Assembly (NCBI RefSeq): GCF_000184685.1
Contig: NC_014830.1
Location: forward strand, 496,001-560,000
Direction of reading: 5' to 3'
Length of the DNA stretch: 64,000 nt
From: Intrasporangium calvum DSM 43043
GTDB taxonomy: Bacteria > Actinomycetota > Actinomycetes > Actinomycetales > Dermatophilaceae
Made by a program: the position numbers and the translations under genes. A model generated the notes under the pieces. The model did not search any database. It had not been told where the DNA came from and saw only the letters and a list, made by a program, of their open reading frames with translations. Positions 43,945-53,276 of the stretch are shown here, piece after piece. Each line of letters begins with the position of its first letter. Within the stretch, counting starts at the first letter, position 1.

Positions 43945-44028
43945 GTGGTGGATGGGTAGCGCCTTCAGCAAGTGTGTCGATCGAAGCGCTACCCAACACC
44001 CCGCTCCAACGAGGAAACCCGAGGGGAT

Positions 44029-44487
44029 ATGGCGCTGACGACCCGTGCAAGTTTCTTAAGACAGAGGATTGTTGAAGGGTTCGAAGGGACGACCGAAGGG
44101 TCCGAGCGGGGGGCTTCAGCGGTCGAATTCGCTTTGGTCCTTCCCTTGCTCTTCCTCATCTTGGCGGGGATCGTGGACTTCGGGCGATTCATGTTCACCG
44201 CCTCTACGCTGACCAATGCCGCGCGGGAGGGAGCTCGTGTCGCAGTCGTCAGCGATCCCTACAGCGGCGCTGCAGTGACCACGCGAGCGAGGGCGGCCTC
44301 ACAGGGCATGGACCCGGAACTGGTCAATGTAATCCCCCCTGCAGCATGTCCAGCAGATAGCGACATCGTTGTGCGCGTTACCTATCCGTTTGAGTGGATC
44401 ATTCTGGGGCCGGCAGTGAGTCTATTCGGTGGGCCTGGCCCTACTGACGGCATTGAGGCGTCGGCCTCAATGCGTTGTGGAGGTTGA
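44029..44487 (+). CDS. tadE: TadE-like pseudopilin
   Basis: 152 residues. GASAVEFALVLPLLFLILAGIVDFGRFMF is the TadE hydrophobic core with the conserved G-x-x-x-V-E-F-A motif after a polar leader; the C-terminal part contains TLTNAAREGARVAV. ATG at 44029 has GAGGGGAT upstream. TadE proteins are minor pseudopilins processed by prepilin peptidase. Confidence 0.9.
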   Translation: MALTTRASFLRQRIVEGFEGTTEGSERGASAVEFALVLPLLFLILAGIVDFGRFMFTASTLTNAAREGARVAVVSDPYSGAAVTTRARAASQGMDPELVNVIPPAACPADSDIVVRVTYPFEWIILGPAVSLFGGPGPTDGIEASASMRCGG

Positions 44488-44488
44488 G

Positions 44489-45667
44489 TTGCCTAAGAAC
44501 GTCCACCCTGAGCGGGGCGGAGTCGCAGTCATCGCTGCGGTCGTGGTTGCCTTCGTGATGCTCGGCGCTTTGGCGATCAGCGTCGACGTTGGATTCTTCA
44601 AACTGGAGCGAGGTCAACTTCAAAATGCGGCCGATGCCACCGCCCTCGCCTTGGCTCAGGAATGTGCGTCTGGCGATGACTGTGGCCCAGCGGAGGTGGA
44701 CGAGGTCGCCAACCTCCTAGGGGACAATTCATGGACCGATGGGGAGACTCGGTACGACACCAATCCTGGTCGTCCCGACGGGGCGTGTGGTCGGGGCGTC
44801 GGCCTTCCGGGCTGCGCGACAGTACTTAGTCTTGACAACTTGGCGCAGTGCCCACCCCTGCCAAACTGGCTCACATTCGGGGCCGGGGCGAACATTCCCT
44901 ATGTCGAGACGTATACAAATACACGAACGCGAGACGGTGGAGACGGCCTCCTTCCTTGGTTTGGAGAAGCTGACGCGGAGGTGACACAAAGCACCTGCGC
45001 GCGTGCGGCTTGGGGACCGCCCGCCGGGACCGGTCCAACGCTTCCCCTAACAATGAATCTCTGCGACTGGAATACCACAACCGAAAACGGGACTAAGTTC
45101 GCCCCTCCACCTCAATACAGCACGTCACCAGGGACGTCTCCGCTCGAGGAGGTTCCAAGCGAAGTTCTTGCCCACGTCGTTGGTCTTTTCACGCACGATT
45201 CGAAAGGGACAAAATGTTCCGGGTCGCCGGGCCAGGAGTATCCGGGCGGGTTTGCATGGCTTGACCCTGAGGGCGACTGCGTAGCTGACATCGACGACAA
45301 CTCAATTGTTCCGGGTGACACGGGAGCGCCTCCGCCGGGAAATTGCAAGGACTTGCTGCAGACCTACCTCGGGTCTGAAGTATTAGTCCCAATCTTTGAC
45401 TCTGTCAGTGGTACGGGCGCCAACGGCGAGTTCCACATATCCGGCGTTGCATCCTTCTATTTGGCGGGTTTCGGCAACGTTCCATCGGCGCAGCCAAGCA
45501 AGAGCACAGCGGTTTATGTAGAACCAAGCACCATTTGTGCAAACCCCTGCAATTCCTCGTCCACGTATGTTTGGGGTTGGTTCACTTCCGGCCTAGCCAA
45601 GGCCGGGTCGGGAGGCGTCGGTAGCGGCCCATCCCGCGGCGTTACGGTCGTGGTCCCCGCGGGCTGA
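44489..45667 (+). CDS. TadG/TadE-like putative membrane-anchored pilus protein
   Basis: 392 residues. The N-terminal helix ERGGVAVIAAVVVAFVMLGALAISVDVG, followed by KLERGQLQNAADATALALAQ, is the TadG-like (DUF2134/Flp assembly) motif. A long cysteine-containing exported domain follows. TTG at 44489 is the likely start because GGAGG at 44478-44482 has a 6-base spacer and lies at the tadE stop. No MIDAS VWA domain is seen here, unlike many TadG proteins; the VWA domain is instead fused to TadB. Confidence 0.8.
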   Translation: MPKNVHPERGGVAVIAAVVVAFVMLGALAISVDVGFFKLERGQLQNAADATALALAQECASGDDCGPAEVDEVANLLGDNSWTDGETRYDTNPGRPDGACGRGVGLPGCATVLSLDNLAQCPPLPNWLTFGAGANIPYVETYTNTRTRDGGDGLLPWFGEADAEVTQSTCARAAWGPPAGTGPTLPLTMNLCDWNTTTENGTKFAPPPQYSTSPGTSPLEEVPSEVLAHVVGLFTHDSKGTKCSGSPGQEYPGGFAWLDPEGDCVADIDDNSIVPGDTGAPPPGNCKDLLQTYLGSEVLVPIFDSVSGTGANGEFHISGVASFYLAGFGNVPSAQPSKSTAVYVEPSTICANPCNSSSTYVWGWFTSGLAKAGSGGVGSGPSRGVTVVVPAG

Positions 45668-45705
45668 ATTGAACACTGCTGATCATCGTAACGTGAGGGA
45701 TTTGA

Positions 45706-46509
45706 ATGAACCGCCGACTCGTCGCAGTCTTGCTCGCCGTCTTGCTCGCCATTGCCGGTGCTTTACTCGTTGTCAACTATGTGCGGGGCGCCGACGCGCG
45801 GGCGATCGCTGATCAGCAGCCGGCCAAGGTCTACCTGGCTGAGAAGCTGATCCCAGCAGGCACAACGCTCAAGGATGCCCAGCGCACGGAGCTCATCGTG
45901 GAGACGCGCGTGGCTACCGTCGCCCGACCCCAAGGGGCGCTCGACGACATCAACCCGGAAAACAGCGCTCTCCTCGCACTTTCGGACATTCAGCCCGGCG
46001 AGTTCGTCATGGCCTCCCGTTTTGGAACACGCCCAGTCGGCGAGAAGGCCATCGAGGTGCCCGCAGGCATGCTCGCGATGTCGGTTGAACTCTCCGACCC
46101 TGCCCGAATCGGAAAGTTCGTGACGCCGGGAAGCGACATCGCGATCTTTGCGACTCACGGCATGAAGCTGATAGGGGAGGACGATGCGACCAAGGCCTTC
46201 AATGAACTGAACTTGAAAGGCACGACAGTGCTTCTGGACAAGGTTCAGGTCATCGCCATGGGCGATACGCCCTTGGCCGCCCCAAAGAAGGCCGAGGCAG
46301 GCAAGGCGGACGAACAGACGCCAAGTTTCTTGGTAACGGTCGCCGTCACACCGGAGCAGTCCCTGCGGCTGGCGCACGGCATCAACGAGTACACGCTGTA
46401 TGCCGGTTTGCGCGGTTCGGACGTCAAGATTCCCGCGGATGGCCACACCGATGACAGCGATATCTTCAGTTACGACATGAGGCAGCTGCTCAAGCAGGTG
46501 CGCCGGTGA
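45706..46509 (+). CDS. cpaB: CpaB/RcpC-type pilus assembly protein
   Basis: 267 residues. One N-terminal helix (LVAVLLAVLLAIAGALLVVNYV), then VYLAEKLIPAGTTL (SAF domain) and PGEFVMASRF to VPAGMLAMSVELSDP. SAF/RcpC-type domains support secretion-pore assembly. Overlaps cpaE by 4 bp. Confidence 0.88.
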   Translation: MNRRLVAVLLAVLLAIAGALLVVNYVRGADARAIADQQPAKVYLAEKLIPAGTTLKDAQRTELIVETRVATVARPQGALDDINPENSALLALSDIQPGEFVMASRFGTRPVGEKAIEVPAGMLAMSVELSDPARIGKFVTPGSDIAIFATHGMKLIGEDDATKAFNELNLKGTTVLLDKVQVIAMGDTPLAAPKKAEAGKADEQTPSFLVTVAVTPEQSLRLAHGINEYTLYAGLRGSDVKIPADGHTDDSDIFSYDMRQLLKQVRR

Positions 46510-47675
46510 CCATTTTGTGGGATTTGGATCCCCGCGCTCCCCAGACCTACGGGTTTGCGCTAGGTCCCGACGCGCTGCAGATGCACGCGGCCGGTCAGGT
46601 CGGTAAGGCCCTACAAGAGGGCAAACACGCCCTCGTAGTCATAGGTCCGGACATTGCTCTGGACGCAGCCTGTTCGCTGGCGGAGCTCGAGCGCGTCGAC
46701 CGGCCGGAGCTCGGGGTGATCCTTCTCAGACATCGCGTGGATGTCACGACGCTAGCCCAAGCCCTTCGCTCCGGTGTGCGGGAGGTCGTGCAAGCCGGCG
46801 ACCAAACCTCGCTCAGTGATGCCATCAAACGGAGCTTGGAGCTAACAGCCCAGCTGTCCGGCCATGCACACGGGCCAAGTGCAGGCGCGGGTAAGGTCAT
46901 CACTATCTTTTCGGCAAAGGGAGGCGTCGGTAAGACCACGCTGGCCACGAATCTTGCGGCCTATCTTGCCTCGACCGGGGCGGAGACGCTGCTTATCGAC
47001 CTTGACCTCATGTTCGGCGATGTCGCGATCAGCCTCCAAGTAGTCCCCGCCCACGACATCGGTCACCTGATCAGCATGCGGGGCCATCTCGATGAACAAG
47101 GTGTGCATTCCGTGGTGAGTCGGCACGAGGACAGCGGCCTTGCTGTCATCGCCGCTCCCTCGGACCCTGAAGTAGCCGACCGCGTTCCGGCAGCGGTTGT
47201 CGAAGAGCTCCTCCGCGTCGCCCGGGGAATGTTCGCCTATGTCATTGTCGACACCCCTCCGAACCTGACCGAGCACGTCCTTACGGCATGCGACCTCAGC
47301 GATCTGACCATGCTGGTGGCTACCCTGGACATCCCTGCGGTCAAGAACCTACGGGTTGCCATGAACGCCTTGGACACTCTCGGGGCGTCCAAGGACGGGC
47401 GTGTCATCGTGTTGAACCGATCCGACGCGAAGGTTGGGCTCAAGGCCGACGACGTGGAGGTGGCACTGCAACATGAGATCCGTGGGCAGGTGCCGACAAG
47501 CCAGTCGGTGCCGTCCTCCGTCAACCGAGGGGTGGCCCTCGTCCTCGACGAACCGCGGTCTCCGGTCGCCGTCGCGATTCGGGAGATCGCTGACCGGGAG
47601 ATCCGTTCTCGATTTGGCGAGCAGGTCGAGAACGGGTCGAGACGCGGATTCGCATTGTTGAGGAGCCGGAAGTGA
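46506..47675 (+). CDS. tadZ: CpaE/TadZ-type ParA-like ATPase
   Basis: 389 residues. N-terminal atypical receiver-like domain (residues about 1-125), then P-loop SAKGGVGKTTLATN at 136-148, DLDLMFGDVAISL and DTPPNLTEHV typical of MinD/CpaE. It localises the Tad machinery at the membrane. GTG start at 46506 overlaps cpaB; GTG start of tadA overlaps its stop. Confidence 0.92.
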   Translation: MTILWDLDPRAPQTYGFALGPDALQMHAAGQVGKALQEGKHALVVIGPDIALDAACSLAELERVDRPELGVILLRHRVDVTTLAQALRSGVREVVQAGDQTSLSDAIKRSLELTAQLSGHAHGPSAGAGKVITIFSAKGGVGKTTLATNLAAYLASTGAETLLIDLDLMFGDVAISLQVVPAHDIGHLISMRGHLDEQGVHSVVSRHEDSGLAVIAAPSDPEVADRVPAAVVEELLRVARGMFAYVIVDTPPNLTEHVLTACDLSDLTMLVATLDIPAVKNLRVAMNALDTLGASKDGRVIVLNRSDAKVGLKADDVEVALQHEIRGQVPTSQSVPSSVNRGVALVLDEPRSPVAVAIREIADREIRSRFGEQVENGSRRGFALLRSRK

Positions 47676-49060
47676 GCAGTCTCGCCGACCGTCTGGAAGC
47701 AGCCCGCCGTGCGCAGGTCTTCACTGTGCAGGACCAAGGGCCCGCCTTCGAGTCCGAGCGGGCACAACGTCGCGCACGTCGCGGTGTTGATCCGTTTGCC
47801 GGAGTCAAGGACCGCGTGCATCAAGCGCTGGTGGACTCTTTGGGGCCGCGCCTCTACGATCCGCACCTGTCCGAAGCAGAGCTCGCGTCCCAGGTCCGGG
47901 TGACCCTTCAGGATGTCATCGACTCAGAGCAGACCCCCCTCTCCTTGGCCGACCGAACCCGCATTGCCCAAGACGTCTCGGACGACATCCTCGGACATGG
48001 TCCTCTCGAACCGTTCCTCCGGGACCAGGACGTCACGGAAATCATGGTCAACGGTCCGGACGACATCTTCATCGAGCGGGAAGGAAAGATCTTCCCGGTC
48101 GACGCGCGGTTTTCCGACGATGCGCACCTGCGTCGCACGATCGACAAGATTGTCTCGCGAGTTGGTCGGCGCGTTGATGAGTCGAGCCCAATGGTCGATG
48201 CCCGCCTCCCTGATGGGTCACGCGTGAACGCAGTCCTCCCACCCATCGCGCTCGACGGCTCAATACTCACCATCCGCAAGTTCGCAGCTGACCCTTTCAC
48301 CGACCGCGACCTCATCTCCTTCGGAACCATGTCCCCCCCAGTCAGGGACTTCTTGGAGGCATGCGTTCGCGGTCGGAGAAACATTGTCATCTCAGGCGGA
48401 ACTGGCTCGGGAAAGACGACAACCCTCAACGTCCTGAGTTCCTTCTTACCGGACGACGAGCGCATCATCACCATCGAAGACGCGGCAGAACTGCAGCTGC
48501 ATCAAGATCACGTGCTCCGGCTGGAGTCGCGGCCACCGAACATCGAGGGTAGAGGCGCCATCGCGATTCGCGAGCTGGTGCGCAACTCGCTGCGTATGCG
48601 TCCAGACCGCATCATCGTGGGTGAGGTGCGCGACGGCGCCGCGCTGGACATGCTCCAAGCCATGAATACCGGCCATGATGGTTCTCTTACGACCGTTCAC
48701 GCGAACAGCCCGCGCGACAGTCTCTCTCGGCTGGAGACGATGGTGCTCATGGCGGGCGTGGAACTGCCGGTCCGGGCAATCCGAGAACAAGTCGCCAGTG
48801 CCATCGACCTGATTGTCCAGCAAAGCCGCCTGAAGGATGGGTCTCGACGCATCGTGGCCATCACTGAGGTTGTCGGTATGGAATCGGACATCGTCACGCT
48901 CCAAGACATCTACACGTTCGACTACTCCGCGGGTCGCGATGAGTCCGGCAGATACCGGGGACAACTGGTTCCGACCGGGATCCGGCCGAAGTTCACCACC
49001 GACTTGGCCGACGTAGGGGTCGAGCTGCCGAACCACCTCTTTGCGAGGTTCGGACTGTGA
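47672..49060 (+). CDS. tadA: TadA/CpaF secretion ATPase
   Basis: 462 residues. N-terminal domain [24 protein letters not shown], Walker [15 protein letters not shown] at about 242, the Asp box [10 protein letters not shown], Walker B/His box [20 protein letters not shown] and TTVHANSP. It powers extension and possibly retraction of the Flp pilus. GTG start, overlaps tadZ and the VWA-tadB gene by 4 bp. Confidence 0.96.
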   Translation: MSSLADRLEAARRAQVFTVQDQGPAFESERAQRRARRGVDPFAGVKDRVHQALVDSLGPRLYDPHLSEAELASQVRVTLQDVIDSEQTPLSLADRTRIAQDVSDDILGHGPLEPFLRDQDVTEIMVNGPDDIFIEREGKIFPVDARFSDDAHLRRTIDKIVSRVGRRVDESSPMVDARLPDGSRVNAVLPPIALDGSILTIRKFAADPFTDRDLISFGTMSPPVRDFLEACVRGRRNIVISGGTGSGKTTTLNVLSSFLPDDERIITIEDAAELQLHQDHVLRLESRPPNIEGRGAIAIRELVRNSLRMRPDRIIVGEVRDGAALDMLQAMNTGHDGSLTTVHANSPRDSLSRLETMVLMAGVELPVRAIREQVASAIDLIVQQSRLKDGSRRIVAITEVVGMESDIVTLQDIYTFDYSAGRDESGRYRGQLVPTGIRPKFTTDLADVGVELPNHLFARFGL

Positions 49061-51015
49061 CCCGTTCGCTCCGCAGGCTCTGGATTGGGCTGGCCGCGCT
49101 TCTCCTGCTCCTGTTTCTGGCTCGACCAGCGGCGGCGGCATCCATTGACGCAGTCATGAGTGACGTCAAGTCCTCTTCAGGCACAGTCACCGGGGTTCTC
49201 ACAGTCAGGAGCGCCAACCCCGTCCAAGTGGACCCGGGGAGTGTGAAGGCATCCGTGGATGGAGTGATCGTCAAATCCTTCGTCTCCGAAATGACGCACA
49301 CAAAGCGCACGGCGATGCTCGTCATAGACACCAGCGGGTCGATGGGGACGGACGGCATGGCCACCGTTCGTGCCGCAACTCGCGCCTACCTCAAGGAGGC
49401 CCCCGAAGACGTCTTGATCGGGGTCGTCACCTTTGCCAACACCGCCGGCGTCGACCTCAAACCCACTGTTGATCGTGCGGCCGCGCAGCGAGTCGTAAAT
49501 GGCTTGGACGCCCGCGGAGATACGAGCCTGTATGCGGCAGTCCGTTCGGCGGCGCGCGCCATGCCCGGTGATGGAGATCGAAGCATGGTCTTGCTGAGCG
49601 ACGGCGCAGATACGGTGAGCGACGACCGGCAGGGTGATCTCGCTGAAGCGAACAGAGAGTTGAAGCGGCGCGGTGTCCGAGTGGATGTCGTGCGTTTCAA
49701 CACTGATGACCCGGATGCCGTCGTCGCACTCCGGAGCTTCGCCAGTGCGAGCGGCGGCTCGGTCATCCCGGCCACCAACGCATCGGACGTGGGAGCTGCG
49801 TTCAAGTCGGCGGCTCGCGCCCTCAGGTCCCAAGCCCAGTTCACCTTGACGCCCAGTTCCCCTCTCCAGGGCAACCACACCATCACGATCTCGGGTACGG
49901 CTGCTGGCGAGCCATTCAAGACAACTCAAACCGTGAATTTCGGAGAAGTTGCCGCAGTGATGACACCAGCCGCGCCGCCGCCGGCTGGCCCCGCTGGAGC
50001 GGCTCTACCACCCCTGCACGCTCTTACGATGCAGGCGTCGTTGATGCCGTGGATCGCGGCCGGCACCATCGGGGTGGCCATCCTGCTCCTTGCCATCGGT
50101 ATCCTGACGCCTAGCTTTGCGACCCGGCGTGAGCAACGACTTGCTTCGCTCGAAAGCTACATGGGGCAGACGAGAGTCGCGTCTCGATCGGAGGGCAAGC
50201 ACCATTCCGCGCCCATTGCGGAGCAGCTCGTCAACTTTGGCGAGCGCGCTATGAAGGGCCGCTCGTCAACTGCGCGAACGATGGAGCTGATCAACCGGGC
50301 CGATCTGCCGCTTCGACCGGGTGAATGGTGGGTCCTCCGCAGCGTGGCTGTGCTGAGCGGCGTAGCGATCGGCATGCTGCTGTTCGGTGGATCGGCCTTG
50401 CTCGGTGCTGCTCTGGGATTCATGCTCGGCTACTTCCTTCCAGCTTTCGTGCTTCGCTTCCTCGCGGCGCGGCGGGCGGCAGCATTCGAGCGCCTCCTGC
50501 CGCAGTCCCTGATGCTTGTCTCGACGAGTCTGCGGAGCGGTTTTGGACTGCCCCAGGCCCTTGACTCGATCGCCAAAGACGCCCCAGATCCCCTCGCAAA
50601 GGAATTCTCTAGAGGCCTGGCAGAGACCAGGATCGGCACCGACATCGCCGATGCCTTGGAACGCATGGCGGACCGCATGGGCAGCAGGTCGATGCGGATG
50701 GCAGTGATGGCGATCCGCATCCAGCGAGAGGTGGGCGGCAACCTCGCCGAGACCCTGGAGACCACGGCGAGAACCCTCCGTGAGCGGGAGTCCCTCCATC
50801 GCCAAGTGCGAGCCCTTTCTGCTGAGGGCCGTCTGTCTGCCTACATCCTGATCGCTCTCCCGATCGGCCTCTTCTTCTACATGATGTGGGTCAATTATGG
50901 CTACATCTCGCTGCTCTGGACCCACCCGTTGGGCCTGATGATGCTCGTTGGAGGAATCGTTCTTCTCATTGGAGGAATCTTCTGGATGCGGCAAGTCGTA
51001 AAGATCGAGGTGTGA
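49057..51015 (+). CDS. tadB: VWA domain-TadB fusion
   Basis: 652 residues. A secretion signal (RLWIGLAALLLLLFLARPAAAAS) is followed by a VWA domain with MIDAS DTSGSMG at 91-97 and a Pro/Ala linker. A membrane helix at about 327-350 then leads to a TadB/GspF domain (ELINRADLPLRPGEWW, SLRSGFGLPQALDSIA, IQREVGGNLAETLETTA) with three further helices. This places an exported metal-dependent adhesion domain on the inner-membrane platform. Most TadB proteins are about 300 residues with no VWA. Overlaps tadA by 4 bp; tadC follows after 1 bp. Confidence 0.92.
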   Translation: MTRSLRRLWIGLAALLLLLFLARPAAAASIDAVMSDVKSSSGTVTGVLTVRSANPVQVDPGSVKASVDGVIVKSFVSEMTHTKRTAMLVIDTSGSMGTDGMATVRAATRAYLKEAPEDVLIGVVTFANTAGVDLKPTVDRAAAQRVVNGLDARGDTSLYAAVRSAARAMPGDGDRSMVLLSDGADTVSDDRQGDLAEANRELKRRGVRVDVVRFNTDDPDAVVALRSFASASGGSVIPATNASDVGAAFKSAARALRSQAQFTLTPSSPLQGNHTITISGTAAGEPFKTTQTVNFGEVAAVMTPAAPPPAGPAGAALPPLHALTMQASLMPWIAAGTIGVAILLLAIGILTPSFATRREQRLASLESYMGQTRVASRSEGKHHSAPIAEQLVNFGERAMKGRSSTARTMELINRADLPLRPGEWWVLRSVAVLSGVAIGMLLFGGSALLGAALGFMLGYFLPAFVLRFLAARRAAAFERLLPQSLMLVSTSLRSGFGLPQALDSIAKDAPDPLAKEFSRGLAETRIGTDIADALERMADRMGSRSMRMAVMAIRIQREVGGNLAETLETTARTLRERESLHRQVRALSAEGRLSAYILIALPIGLFFYMMWVNYGYISLLWTHPLGLMMLVGGIVLLIGGIFWMRQVVKIEV

Positions 51016-51016
51016 C

Positions 51017-51937
51017 GTGGCGAGTGTTTACATCGGCGTCGGCTTGATCGCCGTCGCAGTCTTCGGCCTTGTGCTGGCTCTCAGCTTCGGCTCAGGCGGA
51101 CCAACCGGGGTGGCTAAGTCTTTGGCCATGATCGAGGGAGTCGTCACCCAGCGCTCCGCCGTCAAGACCGAGCTTGATGCGAAAGACCGCCTGGTCGAGC
51201 CGATCTTCAACCGGGCGCAACGGATCGCCACGGTCCTCTCGCCACAAGGGACGAGCGATCGGCTGGCTCGTGGGCTCGAGCGGGCGGGCAACCCCTCGCC
51301 CTGGACTGCCGAACGCGTCATGGGAGCTAAGGGCGTCGCATTGCTCATAGGCCTGCTGCTAGGTGTGGCTTATGGCGGATTTTCCCTGAGAGGCTTCGTC
51401 TTTGCACTGGGGTTCGGTGGAGCGGCGTTCTGGCTGCCCAATCTTCTCGTGTACAACGCCGCTTTGCGGCGGCAGGAGCAGGTGGCCACCGGCTTGGCAG
51501 AGGCGCTGGACATGCTCACGGTCTGTGTGGAGGCCGGTCAAGGCTTTGACGCCGCGCTCGTCCAGGTTGCCAGGTCGACTGATGGGCCGATCTCCGGCGA
51601 ATTCGCGCGCGTCCTGTCCGAGGTCCAGATCGGCAAGTCGCGTTCTGAGGCCTTCGCCGGCTTGGGTGACCGCGTGTCCCTATCAGACGTCAAGAACTTC
51701 GTGTCGGCCATCATCCAAGCAGACAAGCTGGGCATCCCGATCGCGTCTGTGCTTCGCGAGCAGACGGCTGCGATGCGTCTCTCACGTCGTCAGAGGGCGG
51801 AGGAGAAGGCGCAGAAAGTCACGGTGAAGATCCTCTTTCCCCTGCTGCTGTGCATCTTCCCAGCGATGTTCGTTGTGATTCTCGGGCCCGGTATCATTCG
51901 AATGATCACTACACTCTTTGGCGGCAACCTCTTGTAA
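51017..51937 (+). CDS. tadC: TadC pilus platform protein
   Basis: 306 residues. GspF-type domain with helices at about 5-25, 108-145 and 270-300; RGLERAGNPSPWTAERVMG, ALDMLTVCVEAGQGFDAALVQVA and the conserved LSDVKNFVSAIIQADKLGIPIASVL are the family core. Partner of TadB in the membrane. Last gene of the operon; no prepilin peptidase follows within the window. Confidence 0.93.
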   Translation: MASVYIGVGLIAVAVFGLVLALSFGSGGPTGVAKSLAMIEGVVTQRSAVKTELDAKDRLVEPIFNRAQRIATVLSPQGTSDRLARGLERAGNPSPWTAERVMGAKGVALLIGLLLGVAYGGFSLRGFVFALGFGGAAFWLPNLLVYNAALRRQEQVATGLAEALDMLTVCVEAGQGFDAALVQVARSTDGPISGEFARVLSEVQIGKSRSEAFAGLGDRVSLSDVKNFVSAIIQADKLGIPIASVLREQTAAMRLSRRQRAEEKAQKVTVKILFPLLLCIFPAMFVVILGPGIIRMITTLFGGNLL

Positions 51938-52022
51938 AGAGTTGGCCATTCAGCCGACCGGAAGCGGCCCGCAGAACCGTCCGGACTGCAGGGTAACAAG
52001 GGGCCGCGCCGACGGTCGCACC

Positions 52023-52040
52023 GCATGCCGCTGGGCTCGG
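52023..52040 (+). repeat. REP-A copy
   Basis: GCATGCCGCTGGGCTCGG, one difference in the head, between tadC and the convergent cupin gene. Confidence 0.65.
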
Positions 52041-53276
52041 TTACAGGGCCAAGCCGGCGGTGAGGAGGCGGCGGGCCAGGTCGAGGCCGAGGGTCGAGAC
52101 AGGAGCCTCGCCCTGCGCGAGCAGCGTCTCTATCGCAGGCCGCTCGTCGGCAGTGACGGTCAGGGACCCGGCCCGGCTCTGGACCACTGCACCGCCGTCC
52201 GGACCGTCGATGACCTCCGGCCGGACGAAGCCGCGCAGCCGGATCACGTCGTCGGGGCCGAGCTGCAGGGCCCGACGTGCCTGTGCCACCGGGCTGAGAG
52301 GACCGGGTCTGGCCGCCGCACGGGCCTGCCGTCCGAGCCGGGCGGCGACGCGGTCGGGATCGATGCCCTCGACCAGGCCGGCGAGCACCTCACGCAGGCG
52401 GGTGACCTCGTCCGCAACGCCAGCCGGATTGCCCACGTCCACGCCGAGCGGCAGGGGAGCGCGCTCCGACTCGGCGTCCACGAGAGCGTGCATCGCCTCG
52501 GCGACCAGAGCCTCGGCCAGGTGCGCCCGCGTCCAGGTGTGCACGCCGAGCGTGAGGTGGGCGCTCACCTCCTCCGTGGCCGTGGCGGAGTGCAGGAAGC
52601 CGCGGGGCAGGTAGAGGCAGTCGCCGGCCCGCAGCGTGACGTCGAGCAGCGGAGGCTCAGCAGCAGCCTGACCCACCCGCTCGCGATACGCGGTCCACGG
52701 CTGGTCCCGCGTGGGCCAGAGGTGGACGGGCAGCCTGATCCGCCAGTGTTTCTCGCCCGCGACCTGCAGGACGAACACGTCGTGCACGTCGTAGTGGTCG
52801 TTGAAGCCCTGGCTCTGTCGCGGTGTCACATAGGCATTGGCCTGAACGGGGTGCCCGAGGTCCTCGGCCAGCGCTGCGACGAAGTCGCTGACCGGTGCCC
52901 AGGTGCGGTGCAGGCCCTGGAGGACGATGGTCGCACCGTCGGCGAAGAGCCGGAGCAGCTTGTCGTCACTGACCTGGTCGGCGATCCCGGCCCCGACGCC
53001 CCCACCCGCGGTGAAGGCCGAGTCCGGCAGGGTCTGCCCGTTCTTCGCCACCCGGACGAACGGAGTCCGCAGCCCGCGCCGCGACACGAGCTCGTCGACC
53101 GCCTCCAGGGAGAAGAGGTCCTCGAACCCTCCGGCGAGGTCGGCCCCGAGCGACACGAGCGGCTGTCGGCCCCAGTGGTCAGAGGCGAACTCGTCGACCG
53201 GGACCGAGACGAGCCGCGGCAGGGCCGAAGGTCGACGCGTCGGCGCCGACCCCCGGCTCTGCGTGGTCAGGGACAT
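52041..53276 (-). CDS. JmjC/cupin-4 Fe(II) oxygenase (RoxA/YcfD-like)
   Basis: 411 residues. The double-stranded beta-helix has H161-x-D163 in FNDHYDVHDVFVLQVAG and the distal H229 in LYLPRGFLHSATA, the three Fe(II) ligands, and a C-terminal winged-helix-like region (ALQLGPDDVIRLRG). The order matches ribosomal oxygenases YcfD/NO66, which hydroxylate ribosomal-protein side chains. Its ATG abuts the stop of an upstream DGGA-repeat protein (TGAATG), so that small protein is a strong candidate substrate. Alternative: ribosomal oxygenase with no link to the small protein. Confidence 0.88.
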   Translation of the reverse strand: MSLTTQSRGSAPTRRPSALPRLVSVPVDEFASDHWGRQPLVSLGADLAGGFEDLFSLEAVDELVSRRGLRTPFVRVAKNGQTLPDSAFTAGGGVGAGIADQVSDDKLLRLFADGATIVLQGLHRTWAPVSDFVAALAEDLGHPVQANAYVTPRQSQGFNDHYDVHDVFVLQVAGEKHWRIRLPVHLWPTRDQPWTAYRERVGQAAAEPPLLDVTLRAGDCLYLPRGFLHSATATEEVSAHLTLGVHTWTRAHLAEALVAEAMHALVDAESERAPLPLGVDVGNPAGVADEVTRLREVLAGLVEGIDPDRVAARLGRQARAAARPGPLSPVAQARRALQLGPDDVIRLRGFVRPEVIDGPDGGAVVQSRAGSLTVTADERPAIETLLAQGEAPVSTLGLDLARRLLTAGLAL

